Below, one piece after another: positions 1 through 7,114 of a stretch of DNA of 17,245 nucleotides. The position numbers were made by a program, and so were the translations under genes. The stretch lies in assembly GCA_004555855.1 (NCBI GenBank), contig SFJQ01000029.1, forward strand, positions 1 to 17,245. Direction: 5' to 3'. Below the pieces are notes generated by a model, which worked only from the letters and a program-made list of their open reading frames with translations, ran no database searches and was not told the DNA's origin. The stretch is from [Eubacterium] saphenum. Its GTDB lineage: Bacteria > Bacillota > Clostridia > Oscillospirales > Ruminococcaceae. Each line of letters begins with the position of its first letter. Positions within the stretch are counted from its first letter, which is position 1.

Positions 1-248
1 GCAACAATATCCTCAATACGGAAAATATGCCAGATTGAATAAGCAATGGTCTTGCTGTGAAATCCGTCTGCATTTATAAAAGGAATTGCGTCAAAATCCT
101 CCCTGCTTAATTCATCTCTTAAGGAAACCATAGTTTGCATCAACCGATTTCGCAAATCGAATAGGGTGCCTTTTCCCGCCTCAAAAGTATCTTTCTTTTT
201 TATTTGAGCCTGCATTGTTTTGTTAAGCTCAGACCATTCCTTGTTCAT
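1..248 (-). CDS. DinB-like family protein, partial (5' part only)
   Basis: An open frame starts at an ATG whose complement is 246-248 and runs off the left edge of the window, giving the first 82 residues. The start is supported by GGGAGAG five bases upstream. The protein begins MNKEWSELNK, is helical and charged, and near residues 70-80 has the pattern SIWHIFRIEDIV. A histidine in the second helix, followed by an ED pair, is typical of DinB/YfiT-like four-helix-bundle proteins, which often bind a metal and have thiol-transferase or unknown roles. The family call is from pattern recognition on a fragment and is tentative. The segment is visibly more AT-rich than the neighbouring galM, so a different origin is possible. 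It lies after the galM terminator; I see no clear promoter of its own in the 65 bp between. Confidence 0.6.
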   Translation of the reverse strand, partial: MNKEWSELNKTMQAQIKKKDTFEAGKGTLFDLRNRLMQTMVSLRDELSREDFDAIPFINADGFHSKTIAYSIWHIFRIEDIV

Positions 249-273
249 AATTCTCTCCCAAATCCCGATTTAC

Positions 274-306
274 AAAAAAACCGTCCTCCCAAGAGAGCGG
301 TTTTTT
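274..306 (-). terminator. Rho-independent terminator after galM
   Basis: Read on the minus strand, this is a GC-containing hairpin (arms 281-288 and 293-300, one mismatch and one G-U pair, four-base loop) flanked by A-runs and T-runs on both sides, so it could work in both directions. It begins eight bases after the galM stop and separates the chemoreceptor-galM operon from the DinB-like gene. Confidence 0.75.
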
Positions 307-313
307 GTCAATT

Positions 314-1333
314 TTACTTCGCCTCAAACTCGTAAACCGTGGTGTAGTCGTAGGTTTCGCCGGCTTTAAGAACGCAGCTCGGGAAATTCGGCTTATTCGG
401 CGTGTCGGGGCAGAACTGGCTCTCAAAGCAAAGTCCGCCGTATTTCGGATAGTGCTTTCCGCCTTTTCCGTCCTCGTTCAAGCCGATGCCGATATAAAAC
501 TGCATCGCGGGCTTGTTCGTTTTCATCGTGAGCAAAATCCCGCGCGTCTGCTCGTAAGCCTGCGCCGCAACACGCACTTCCTTGCTTTCGCCAAGGAAAA
601 AGTTGTGGTCGTAGCCGTTCGGGAGCTTTCCGCTGTCCATATCCTCGCGCACCTTTTTCGGCTGTCTGAAATCAAACGCCGTTCCCGCAACATCGGCAAT
701 TTCGCCCGTCGGGATAAGCCCGCTGTCCACGGGAGTGTACTTTTGCGCGTTTATCTCAACAATGTGGTCGAGAACATCGCCGCTGCCCTCGCCTTTGAGG
801 TTGAAATACGAGTGATTTGTGAAATTCACAACCGTGTCCTTGTCGGATTTCGCGGTGTAGTGGATTTGCACGCCGTTGTCAAGAAGCATGAACTGCACCT
901 TGCAGGCAAGCGTTCCGGGGAAATTCTCCTCGCCGTCGGGGCTTGTGTAACCGAATGTAACGCTGTTGTCCGTCACCTCGTCAACCGTCCAGACGCGCTT
1001 GTTGAACGAAATTGAGCCGCCGTGAAGCGTGTTTTCGCCATCGTTTTTGAACAGCTTGTACTCCTTGCCGTTAAGCGTGAATTTCGCGCCGCCTATTCGG
1101 TTTGCAAAACGTCCGACGGTTGCGCCGTGCGAGGAATTGCCTTCGATATAGCCGTTCAAATCGTCATATCCCAGCACAACATCAACCTTTTCGCCGTTCT
1201 TGTCGGGCACTGTGATTGACTGAATGCACGCGCCGAGGCTGTGAAAGCTCGCTTTGATTTTCGCGTTCTGAAGCGTTACCAGATAGCACTTGTAGCCTTG
1301 ATAAAAGCCGTATTCCTTGATTTCGGAAGCCAT
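314..1333 (-). CDS. galM: Aldose 1-epimerase (galactose mutarotase)
   Basis: 339 aa, the usual length for GalM, which interconverts alpha and beta anomers of galactose and glucose in the cytoplasm and feeds the Leloir pathway. Family landmarks are in order: VGRFANRI (73-80), NTLHGG with His104, NFTNHSYFNL with His174, GYDHNFFLG (240-248, Asp242) and CFESQFCPDTPN with Glu304. His104, His174 and Glu304 match the two histidines and the catalytic glutamate known from Lactococcus lactis GalM. There is no signal peptide. The ATG has AAGGAG eight bases upstream. It follows the chemoreceptor gene after only 11 nt on the same strand, so the two are probably co-transcribed. No other gal gene is present in the window. 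Confidence 0.95.
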   Translation of the reverse strand: MASEIKEYGFYQGYKCYLVTLQNAKIKASFHSLGACIQSITVPDKNGEKVDVVLGYDDLNGYIEGNSSHGATVGRFANRIGGAKFTLNGKEYKLFKNDGENTLHGGSISFNKRVWTVDEVTDNSVTFGYTSPDGEENFPGTLACKVQFMLLDNGVQIHYTAKSDKDTVVNFTNHSYFNLKGEGSGDVLDHIVEINAQKYTPVDSGLIPTGEIADVAGTAFDFRQPKKVREDMDSGKLPNGYDHNFFLGESKEVRVAAQAYEQTRGILLTMKTNKPAMQFYIGIGLNEDGKGGKHYPKYGGLCFESQFCPDTPNKPNFPSCVLKAGETYDYTTVYEFEAK

Positions 1334-1344
1334 AAATTTTCTCC

Positions 1345-3573
1345 TTAATATTTATTATTGTCCAGTGAAATGGTTCTGTTGACGGGCTGCATTGTCGCCT
1401 TTGCAACGGGAGCAGCGTCCGATTTTACCGCGGCTGCCGCAGGCTCTTCAAGCTTTATCGTTGGCTTGGGAGCGGGCTTTTCGGGAACCGGCTTTGCTGC
1501 GGGAGCAGCAGGCTTTTTCGCGTTCTTCTCGTTATCGTCAAGACGTATAGCAGGCTTCGCGGAAACCTGTTTCGCAGGCGCTGCCGAAACGGTTTTCTGA
1601 GCGGGTTTCGCCTCGGAAACAGGCTTCACGGGAGCAGCTTTTTTGAGGGCGTCTGCCGGCGCAGCGGGCTTGGAAGCCTTTTTCGCGGCTTTTCTCTCGT
1701 CGGTGACAAACCTGTCAACCGTGTTATGGAGCATAACCGCCTGCGTTGCCAGCTCCTCGGAGCTGTCGGCGCACTCTCTCGCGGAGTTGCTGACCTGATT
1801 TACCTCAGAGGAAATGATGTTCATTCCCGAAAGCACGTCCTTCACGCTTTCAGCCTGTTTCGCAGACGCGTCGGCGATATCCTCGACAACCTTCGCGGTT
1901 GCGTCCGTTTTCTCGACAATCTTCCCGAGCATCTCGGCGGTTTCGTTTGCGATAACCGTGCCGTTTCTGACGGACTGAATGGACGATTTGATGAGCTTCG
2001 TGGTAGACTTCGCCGCCTGCGCGGTCTTTTCGGCAAGCTTTCCGACTTCTCCTGCGACAACGGCAAAGCCCTTGCCTGCCGCGCCGACTCTCGCCGCCTC
2101 GATGGACGCATTTATCGAGAGAATATTCGTCTGCTCGGAGATGTCCTGAATTGTCTTTATAATGTTGGCAATCTGCGCCGATGTACCGTTGATTTCGTTC
2201 ATCGCTTCAAGCATACTGCCCATCTTGACGTTGCCCTCGTTGACAAGCTCCATGCACTCCTTTGCAGTGCCGCTTGCCTGTTCGCAGGCAACCTTCGCGT
2301 TGTTGCTGATTTCATCGTAAACGGAGTTCAGTCTGTCGTTGAGCTGGGAAACGGTGATAGACTGCTCCTCGGCAGCTGTCGAAAGCACTGCGGAATTGCG
2401 TGACATTTCCTCGGAGCCGCTGCTAACCTGACGTCCTGCCTCCTCGATGTTCTCGATAACCGAGCGAATTGACTCGACAATCTTCTCGAGCGCTTCCTTG
2501 ACGGGAACAAAGTCGCCGCTATACTCGCCGTTAGGCTTAACGCAGAGATTATCCGAAGCAATTTCCTCGGCAGTTTTCTTGATATCGGAAATTATGGTGT
2601 TGTTGTAATCCGCCATTCTGTTTACAGCGTCCGCGAGTACTCCGAGGTCATCGTTCGCCCTGTGGTCAACAGGCGCTCCCGAAAGCACGCCGTTCGACAT
2701 ATCGATAATCTTCTTCTGGATTTTTCCGAGAGGCTTGGTGACGGTCTTTCCGAAGAAATAGTTCGCGCCAAGTCCCAGCGCAATCAAAACCAAAAGCGTG
2801 CCGATGTTCAGGCGAATTGACGTGTCCTGCACGCGATAATAAATTGCGGAAGGCGTTCTGACGAGAATTGTCCAGTTGTCGCCGATTTCGAGCTTTTTCG
2901 CGGCATAGCAGTTTTGGCTGTCGCTCGCAACGCTCGGATAAATCTTTGCTTCATCGCCGCTCTGAACAAAATCGGCGTATTTCGCATTTCCCGAAGCTCC
3001 CGACGATGCAATCACAGTACCGTCCGAAGCAAGCAGAAACGTGTCTGTGGCGCTGCCCGAGAGAACTCCTGAGAGCTTCGCGGTGTTCATTTTCGCACAG
3101 AGCGTGTTGCCCTCGGCGGTTTTCACGGCTATGTAGAAGCTGTCGGCAGAGTTGTCGGGAGAAGCGACAACATAATTCGACGAGCCGAGCCGTTTTTTCA
3201 CATCAGCGGGAATTTCCCCGCCGACGCTTTTTCCCGAAGCGTCCACAAAAATCAGCTCTTGAATATTCGCGTCGTAGGACATAATTTCCTTTGCGTGCGC
3301 GATTTTCTGCTCGTCCGTTCCGTTTTTGAACTCATAGTCGTGGGCGTGGTCGCCGACAAGAATAACCAGATTGTTTATGCCGTTCTGCGAGATGGTTGAA
3401 ATACCTGCAAGACTGCTGTTCAGGGTGTTTTCAATCGTCTTTTGCGTCTGAGTGGTCTGCATAGTAAGACTAATCACAACATTGATTATCGCCGCGAGCG
3501 TCATCACAAGGCACATCAGCATAACTCTGCCTTTAACCGTACGGCTCGTGCCAAGTTTTACGTTATTTCCCAT
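1345..3573 (-). CDS. Methyl-accepting chemotaxis protein with Cache-like sensor
   Basis: 742 aa transmembrane chemoreceptor. A short cytoplasmic start is followed by TM1 (about 17-38), a ~215-residue extracellular region (39-254) whose size and sequence suggest a double-Cache ligand domain, TM2 (about 256-275), a HAMP linker (about 275-330) and a long helical signalling domain. The hairpin tip, which contacts CheA/CheW, is clear: IEAARVGAAGKGFAVVAGEV at 491-510. After residue ~625 comes a ~115-residue Ala/Lys/Pro-rich tail. It carries three variants of one short motif, PAIRLDDN (674-681), PTIKLEE (704-710) and RTISLDNNKY (733-742), the last forming the C-terminus. The start ATG is preceded by AGAAGG. 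The ligand is unknown; co-transcription with galM hints at a sugar (inference). Confidence 0.95.
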   Translation of the reverse strand: MGNNVKLGTSRTVKGRVMLMCLVMTLAAIINVVISLTMQTTQTQKTIENTLNSSLAGISTISQNGINNLVILVGDHAHDYEFKNGTDEQKIAHAKEIMSYDANIQELIFVDASGKSVGGEIPADVKKRLGSSNYVVASPDNSADSFYIAVKTAEGNTLCAKMNTAKLSGVLSGSATDTFLLASDGTVIASSGASGNAKYADFVQSGDEAKIYPSVASDSQNCYAAKKLEIGDNWTILVRTPSAIYYRVQDTSIRLNIGTLLVLIALGLGANYFFGKTVTKPLGKIQKKIIDMSNGVLSGAPVDHRANDDLGVLADAVNRMADYNNTIISDIKKTAEEIASDNLCVKPNGEYSGDFVPVKEALEKIVESIRSVIENIEEAGRQVSSGSEEMSRNSAVLSTAAEEQSITVSQLNDRLNSVYDEISNNAKVACEQASGTAKECMELVNEGNVKMGSMLEAMNEINGTSAQIANIIKTIQDISEQTNILSINASIEAARVGAAGKGFAVVAGEVGKLAEKTAQAAKSTTKLIKSSIQSVRNGTVIANETAEMLGKIVEKTDATAKVVEDIADASAKQAESVKDVLSGMNIISSEVNQVSNSARECADSSEELATQAVMLHNTVDRFVTDERKAAKKASKPAAPADALKKAAPVKPVSEAKPAQKTVSAAPAKQVSAKPAIRLDDNEKNAKKPAAPAAKPVPEKPAPKPTIKLEEPAAAAVKSDAAPVAKATMQPVNRTISLDNNKY

Positions 3574-3657
3574 AGAAAACCTTCTTTCAATTCCTCACAA
3601 GAAGTGTTATACACAAAATCGGATTTGCGTTTTGCACATCTGTTTCAATTTATACAT

Positions 3658-3686
3658 ATAATAACATATTTTGCAAAAAAAGTCAA
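3658..3686 (-). promoter_or_regulatory. Sigma-A promoter of the chemoreceptor-galM operon
   Basis: On the minus strand TTGACT (3681-3686), a 17-nt spacer and TATTAT (3658-3663), about 85 nt upstream of the chemoreceptor start. It lies just past the dgt stop. A weak AT-rich hairpin (3688-3701) directly before the -35 might end dgt transcripts, but its T-run is too far away to call a terminator. Confidence 0.75.
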
Positions 3687-3705
3687 CAGTTTTGCCAAAC
3701 TCTTT

Positions 3706-5127
3706 TCAACCTCTGAGCGTGTGGTAAAAATCCCTTGCGTAGCCGTCGGTCATTCCGCAAACGCAGTCTGTCGCAAAAAGCAGCCTGCGATAACACTGCT
3801 CGGAGTCGCTTTTTCCCTCGCAGGATTTTTTGCAGATTTCGAGATAATTCTCCGACAGAACCTCGGTCAAATCGCGCTCATAGCCGCGCATATTCTCCGT
3901 GTCAAACGCAAGCGCCGCGCGGGTGATTTTGTCCAGCAAAAAGCTCATCACAGCGTCCTCGGCAAGCTCATCGCGGACAATTCCCGATGAACGGAACGCG
4001 TATCTGTAAGCAATATCCGAAAACGCGTCCGCGAGCACACGCACGCTCGTCACCGACAAAAGCTCCTCGTTCAGCTCGCCGTTCATAATTTTCTCGTAAT
4101 TATCGCAAAATCCGTCAGCAGCCGCGTAAATCAGCCTTGTCTGCATTTTCACAATCCACCGCGAAATCGCCCTCACGCCCGCGTCCTTCATTCCGAATTT
4201 ATCCGCGGACTGCTTCGAGTGCAAAAGCGCGTTTGCGGCGTTTTCAAGCTCTGCGGCTTCCTCGTCCGTGCGGCATTTTGCGCGGTATTTTTCCGACTTC
4301 AGCTCCTCGACAAGCGTTGCAAAAGGCAGCAAGCCCTTGACGGCAGCGTCCTCCAAATCGGCTGTTTTATAAGCGATATCGTCGGCGCTCTCCAGAATAA
4401 AAGTCAACGGATAGCGCGAATTTCCAACGCCCGTTTTCTCGGTAATTTTACGGAAAAGCTCCTCCTCCGCGAGATAATAGCCCATTTTCTTTCGGCAGAT
4501 ATTCCCGCATTTTTTGTCGATTTCAAGCGAATTTGTCGGGTACTTGATGATAGTGTTGAGCAGCGCGAAGGTGAGGTTCATTCCCGTTTCCATATCAATC
4601 AGGCAGTGCAGCCGCGACAACAGCCGAAGCGCCTGCGCGTTGCCCTCAAAGTTGAGAAAATCCGCTTTCATCTGCTCGGTCAGCAGCTCGTCCGCAGACT
4701 TGCCCTTGAACTCAAGCCGCTTCAGATTATCCGAAAACCACTGCCTTATTGCAAATTCACCGAAATGACCGAACGGCGGGTTTCCGATGTCGTGGATAAG
4801 TCCCGCGCATTCCAGAATATCCGCGCAGTTTTCGCGGACAAGCTCGTCAATTTCGGGAGTTTTCGCGTCAATCAGCCGCCGGAAAACCGTGTTCCCAAGC
4901 GAGCCTGCAAAGGAACTTACCTCAAGCGAATGCGTGAGGCGTGTGCGGACAAAATCGCCGCGGTAAAGCGGGTAAACCTGCGCCTTGTCCTGAAGTCGCC
5001 GAAAAGACGCGCTTCCGATTATTCTGTGATAGTCCTTTCGGAACTCGGTTCTTATATCAAGCGGGTTCGCGGAGATATACGAGCGCTCTCTTTCGGCGCA
5101 GAGAAGCCGCTCCCAGTTGAATTTCAT
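3706..5127 (-). CDS. dgt: Deoxyguanosinetriphosphate triphosphohydrolase-like HD protein
   Basis: 473 aa cytoplasmic HD-superfamily phosphohydrolase; family members release tripolyphosphate from dGTP or other dNTPs and affect nucleotide pools. Metal-ligand signatures are present: THSLEV (His66), LIHDIGNPPFGH (His112-Asp113) and SADDIAY (Asp249). N-terminal family motifs RIIGSASFRRLQDK and RTRLTHSLEV are also intact. A GTG four codons upstream (5139) would overlap the only Shine-Dalgarno, GCGAGGTG. The ATG at 5127 sits nine bases after it, so that start is preferred. The gene stands alone, divergent from endoA. True substrate preference cannot be read from the sequence. Confidence 0.92.
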   Translation of the reverse strand: MKFNWERLLCAERERSYISANPLDIRTEFRKDYHRIIGSASFRRLQDKAQVYPLYRGDFVRTRLTHSLEVSSFAGSLGNTVFRRLIDAKTPEIDELVRENCADILECAGLIHDIGNPPFGHFGEFAIRQWFSDNLKRLEFKGKSADELLTEQMKADFLNFEGNAQALRLLSRLHCLIDMETGMNLTFALLNTIIKYPTNSLEIDKKCGNICRKKMGYYLAEEELFRKITEKTGVGNSRYPLTFILESADDIAYKTADLEDAAVKGLLPFATLVEELKSEKYRAKCRTDEEAAELENAANALLHSKQSADKFGMKDAGVRAISRWIVKMQTRLIYAAADGFCDNYEKIMNGELNEELLSVTSVRVLADAFSDIAYRYAFRSSGIVRDELAEDAVMSFLLDKITRAALAFDTENMRGYERDLTEVLSENYLEICKKSCEGKSDSEQCYRRLLFATDCVCGMTDGYARDFYHTLRG

Positions 5128-5159
5128 TCTTAAAAGCACCTCGCTTATAAATTTGATAT

Positions 5160-5172
5160 CGAAAAATTTCGG
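5160..5172. promoter_or_regulatory. Palindromic element CGAAAAATTTCGG, copy 1
   Basis: A near-palindrome (CGAAA, AA, TTTCG) overlapping the predicted dgt transcription start and lying upstream of endoA. The identical 13-mer occurs at 13167-13179 between the candidate -35 and -10 of obgE. An operator for a dimeric repressor is one reading; chance similarity of AT-rich DNA is the other. Confidence 0.35.
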
Positions 5173-5175
5173 ATA

Positions 5176-5204
5176 ATTCTGAATAATAAAAAATCGCTCG
5201 TCAA
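5176..5204 (-). promoter_or_regulatory. Probable dgt promoter
   Basis: On the minus strand TTGACG (5199-5204), 17 nt, CAGAAT (5176-5181; four of six consensus bases). The predicted start lies near 5169, about 40 nt before the dgt ATG, inside the CGAAAAATTTCGG element at 5160-5172. The -10 is weak, so confidence is moderate. Confidence 0.45.
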
Positions 5205-5205
5205 T

Positions 5206-5226
5206 AATATTTCCGACAGAAATATT
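5206..5226 (+). repeat. Inverted repeat upstream of endoA
   Basis: Perfect 8-bp arms AATATTTC (5206-5213) and GAAATATT (5219-5226) around CGACA. It ends five bases before the endoA purine-rich ribosome binding region. It could be an operator or, if transcribed, a leader hairpin; no clear plus-strand promoter is visible here. Confidence 0.5.
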
Positions 5227-5252
5227 TGGGACAAAAGAAAGGAGTTTTGGAT

Positions 5253-5597
5253 ATGATGTCAGTAAAACGCGGAGAGATTTATTATGCGGATTTGAGTCCC
5301 GTAGTGGGTTCGGAGCAAGGGGGTATTCGCCCTGTTCTTATCGTGCAGAACGATATCGGGAACAAGCACAGTCCGACGGTGATTGCGGCGGCGATTACCA
5401 GTAAAAAGGAGAAATCGGCGCTGCCGACGCATATTTCGGTGCAGGCGTCGAGCTGTGGGCTTGCGAAGGACTCTGTGGTCTTGCTGGAGCAGGTTCGTAC
5501 ATTGGATAAGCGCAGACTTAAGGAGCGAATGGGGGAGCTTGACGACAGGTCGATGGCGCAGGTCAACAGCGCGCTTTCCACAAGTCTCGGCTTGTAA
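5253..5597 (+). CDS. ndoA: MazF/EndoA-type mRNA interferase (PemK family), apparently orphan
   Basis: 114 aa, very close in sequence and length to Bacillus subtilis EndoA, which cuts single-stranded RNA at a UACAU-type site. Signature blocks are VKRGEIYYADLSPVVGSEQGG, RPVLIVQND and AAITSK. Arg26 and Thr49 align with the active-site residues Arg25 and Thr48 of EndoA. The ATG at 5253 lies eight bases after AAAGGAG; a second ATG follows directly at 5256 and would give exactly the B. subtilis numbering. An upstream in-frame TTG (5226) has no ribosome binding site and was rejected. In Bacillus the antitoxin gene lies immediately upstream. Here the 125 bp to dgt is divergent control DNA with no frame long enough for one, and none follows. 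An antitoxin elsewhere is possible. Confidence 0.95.
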   Translation: MMSVKRGEIYYADLSPVVGSEQGGIRPVLIVQNDIGNKHSPTVIAAAITSKKEKSALPTHISVQASSCGLAKDSVVLLEQVRTLDKRRLKERMGELDDRSMAQVNSALSTSLGL

Positions 5598-5633
5598 ACT
5601 AGCAGCGTACAAAAGTCTTTTTGGAGTTCTAGT

Positions 5634-6021
5634 GAAACCTCCGGTTTCCTTACCATTTTTCTTCAGAAAAAGGTTCTAAGCCGCCGGAGGCATCCGCGAG
5701 CGAAGCCGCGCTTCTCCGCGCGAAGCGCGGATATATGCCCCAAAAGCGCAAAGGGGTTGGGGGAGAAACGCCTTTAGCGTTTCTGGAAACAAAGAGTTTC
5801 CACCAAGCATTTTCATCGGCGGCGAGCCGATGAAAATGCGGCGATTTCGGCGGCTCGACGCCGGCGAAATCGCAAGGGAGCGCGCATAATTCAAAGCTTG
5901 TTCCAAAGCACGAAGCAGGCTAAAATGCGGGTGCAGTCACGAACGTCCCGTGTAAACGGGCGTGACTGCACCCGCGCGATTTTTCGGGTTCGATGCCCGA
6001 AAAATCGCCCGCGCATCGCGC
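5634..6021. repeat. Array of about ten consecutive hairpins in a gene-free gap
   Basis: The 482 bp between endoA and the next minus-strand gene holds no supportable CDS but a run of perfect or near-perfect inverted repeats. Stem arms: 5634-5639/5643-5648; 5656-5661/5666-5671; 5716-5721/5725-5730; 5764-5771/5777-5784; 5784-5790/5796-5802; 5807-5820/5826-5839 (14 bp); 5841-5849/5865-5873 with an inner 4-bp stem; 5927-5941/5961-5975 (15 bp) with an inner 5-bp stem; 5976-5988/5996-6008 (13 bp); 6011-6014/6018-6021. Four have five-base loops, and several abut within 0-1 nt. No hairpin has the T-run of an ordinary terminator. The array lies where plus-strand endoA and the minus-strand ymfF-folD cluster converge, so it may block or stabilise transcripts from both sides (inference). 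Confidence 0.85.
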
Positions 6022-6079
6022 AAAGTCGGGTTATGCACAAGAAATCAGAATTTCCCGAAAACCGTGCTTCCGCCAAAAA

Positions 6080-6253
6080 TCACTTTTTCTTCATATAGAA
6101 GAACAGAAACCACTGCATTCCCGCAAGCCCCGCGACAAGCAGCACGATAATAATCTGTGCCGCGCCCCACTCCCGCATGAAAAGCGCGATTACAACAAGC
6201 GCGATTGTAAGCAGAATCGCGTTTTTGAGGAAAGATTTCGATGTCTTATTCAT
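6080..6253 (-). CDS. Small two-helix membrane protein, last gene of the folD cluster
   Basis: 57 aa beginning MNKTSKSFLK and ending FYMKKK. It starts three bases after the folD stop codon, so translation is probably coupled to folD; there is no strong Shine-Dalgarno of its own. Two hydrophobic segments (about residues 9-25 and 32-53) are joined by a short MREWGAAQ turn and capped by lysines at both ends, which suggests a hairpin membrane protein with both ends inside. I do not recognise a family. Support comes from position, composition and the clean membrane topology rather than from homology. Confidence 0.65.
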   Translation of the reverse strand: MNKTSKSFLKNAILLTIALVVIALFMREWGAAQIIIVLLVAGLAGMQWFLFFYMKKK

Positions 6254-6256
6254 CGG

Positions 6257-7096
6257 TTACTTTTTCTGCTGTTTCGCAGCCGTGAGCGTGTTCTTCATCA
6301 GCGTTGCGATGGTCATCGGACCGACTCCGCCCGGCACGGGTGTAATCCAGCCCGCCTTTTCGCTTACCTCGTCAAACTTCACATCGCCGCAGAGCTTTCC
6401 ATCGGGAAGTCTGTTTATTCCGACGTCGATGACGACCGCGCCTTCCTTGACCATATCCGCAGTAACAAAATTCGGCTTTCCGACAGCAGCAACCAGAATA
6501 TCCGCTCTACTGCACACATCGGCAAGATTTTTCGTTCTGCTGTGGCAGATGGTGACGGTGCCGTTTTCGTGGAGAAGAAGCATCGCCATCGGCTTTCCGA
6601 CAATATTCGAGCGCCCGATAACCACGCATTCCTTGCCAGAAATCTCAACGCCCGTGCTGTGAATTAAGTCCATACAGCCCGACGGTGTGCAAGGCAAAAA
6701 GCTGTAATTTCCTATCATAATCTTGCCGACATTCTGCTCATGGAACGCGTCCACGTCCTTTTCGGGCGAAATTCTCGCGATAACTTCCTTCTCGTCAAGC
6801 TGCTTCGGGAGCGGGAGCTGAACCAGAATACCGTTGACATTTTCGTCACCGTTGAGCGTGTCGATAAGCTCCAGAAGCTGTTCCATGGTCGTTTCCTCGG
6901 GGAGCGCGTACTCGAACGACTGAATACCGCAGAACTCGCACGCCTTCTTCTTGTTGTTTACATAAACGCGGCTCGCGGGGTCGTTTCCAACAATAACAAC
7001 CGCCAGTCCCGCCTTAATTCCATCGCGCGCGATTTCGTCGCGAACCTGCTCCTTAACAGCCGCAGAAACGGCTTTTCCGTCAATAATCTTCGCCAT
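6257..7096 (-). CDS. folD: Bifunctional methylenetetrahydrofolate dehydrogenase/cyclohydrolase
   Basis: 279 aa, standard FolD length. It converts 5,10-methylene-THF to 10-formyl-THF via methenyl-THF, with NADP, in the cytoplasm, supplying C1 units for purines and formyl-methionine. Visible signatures: YVNNKKKACE with Tyr45 and catalytic Lys49, VQLPLP with Gln93, KDVDAFH with Asp116, the Rossmann motif VVIGRSNIVGKP (158-169), and PVPGGVGPMT (253-262). The ATG is nine bases after AAGGAG. It begins 18 nt after the upstream lipoprotein gene and is followed by a small membrane protein gene after three bases, so it sits inside one transcription unit. Confidence 0.97.
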   Translation of the reverse strand: MAKIIDGKAVSAAVKEQVRDEIARDGIKAGLAVVIVGNDPASRVYVNNKKKACEFCGIQSFEYALPEETTMEQLLELIDTLNGDENVNGILVQLPLPKQLDEKEVIARISPEKDVDAFHEQNVGKIMIGNYSFLPCTPSGCMDLIHSTGVEISGKECVVIGRSNIVGKPMAMLLLHENGTVTICHSRTKNLADVCSRADILVAAVGKPNFVTADMVKEGAVVIDVGINRLPDGKLCGDVKFDEVSEKAGWITPVPGGVGPMTIATLMKNTLTAAKQQKK

Positions 7097-7114
7097 TTTT
7101 ATTCTCCTTAAAAT

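Noticed and set aside
306..311. TTGACA on the minus strand near the galM stop as a promoter for the DinB-like gene
   Set aside because: No -10-like hexamer lies 16-18 nt downstream, and the terminator stem occupies that place.
305..1015. 236-residue plus-strand frame opposite galM and similar long frames opposite dgt, lgt, folD and ymfH
   Set aside because: Antisense shadows of well-identified genes caused by codon bias; no ribosome binding sites and no recognisable domains.
3688..3701. Possible dgt terminator hairpin
   Set aside because: Only about five AT-rich base pairs, and its T-run starts several bases later and belongs to the promoter spacer.
5634..6021. CRISPR array or integron attC cassette array
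   Set aside because: The hairpins have different sequences and no constant repeat with equal spacers; there are no cas genes, no integrase and no conserved attC core ends.
5898..6098. Plus- and minus-strand frames of 61-66 residues within the hairpin array
   Set aside because: They arise from symmetric GC-rich repeats, lack ribosome binding sites, and have implausible Arg/Cys-rich composition.
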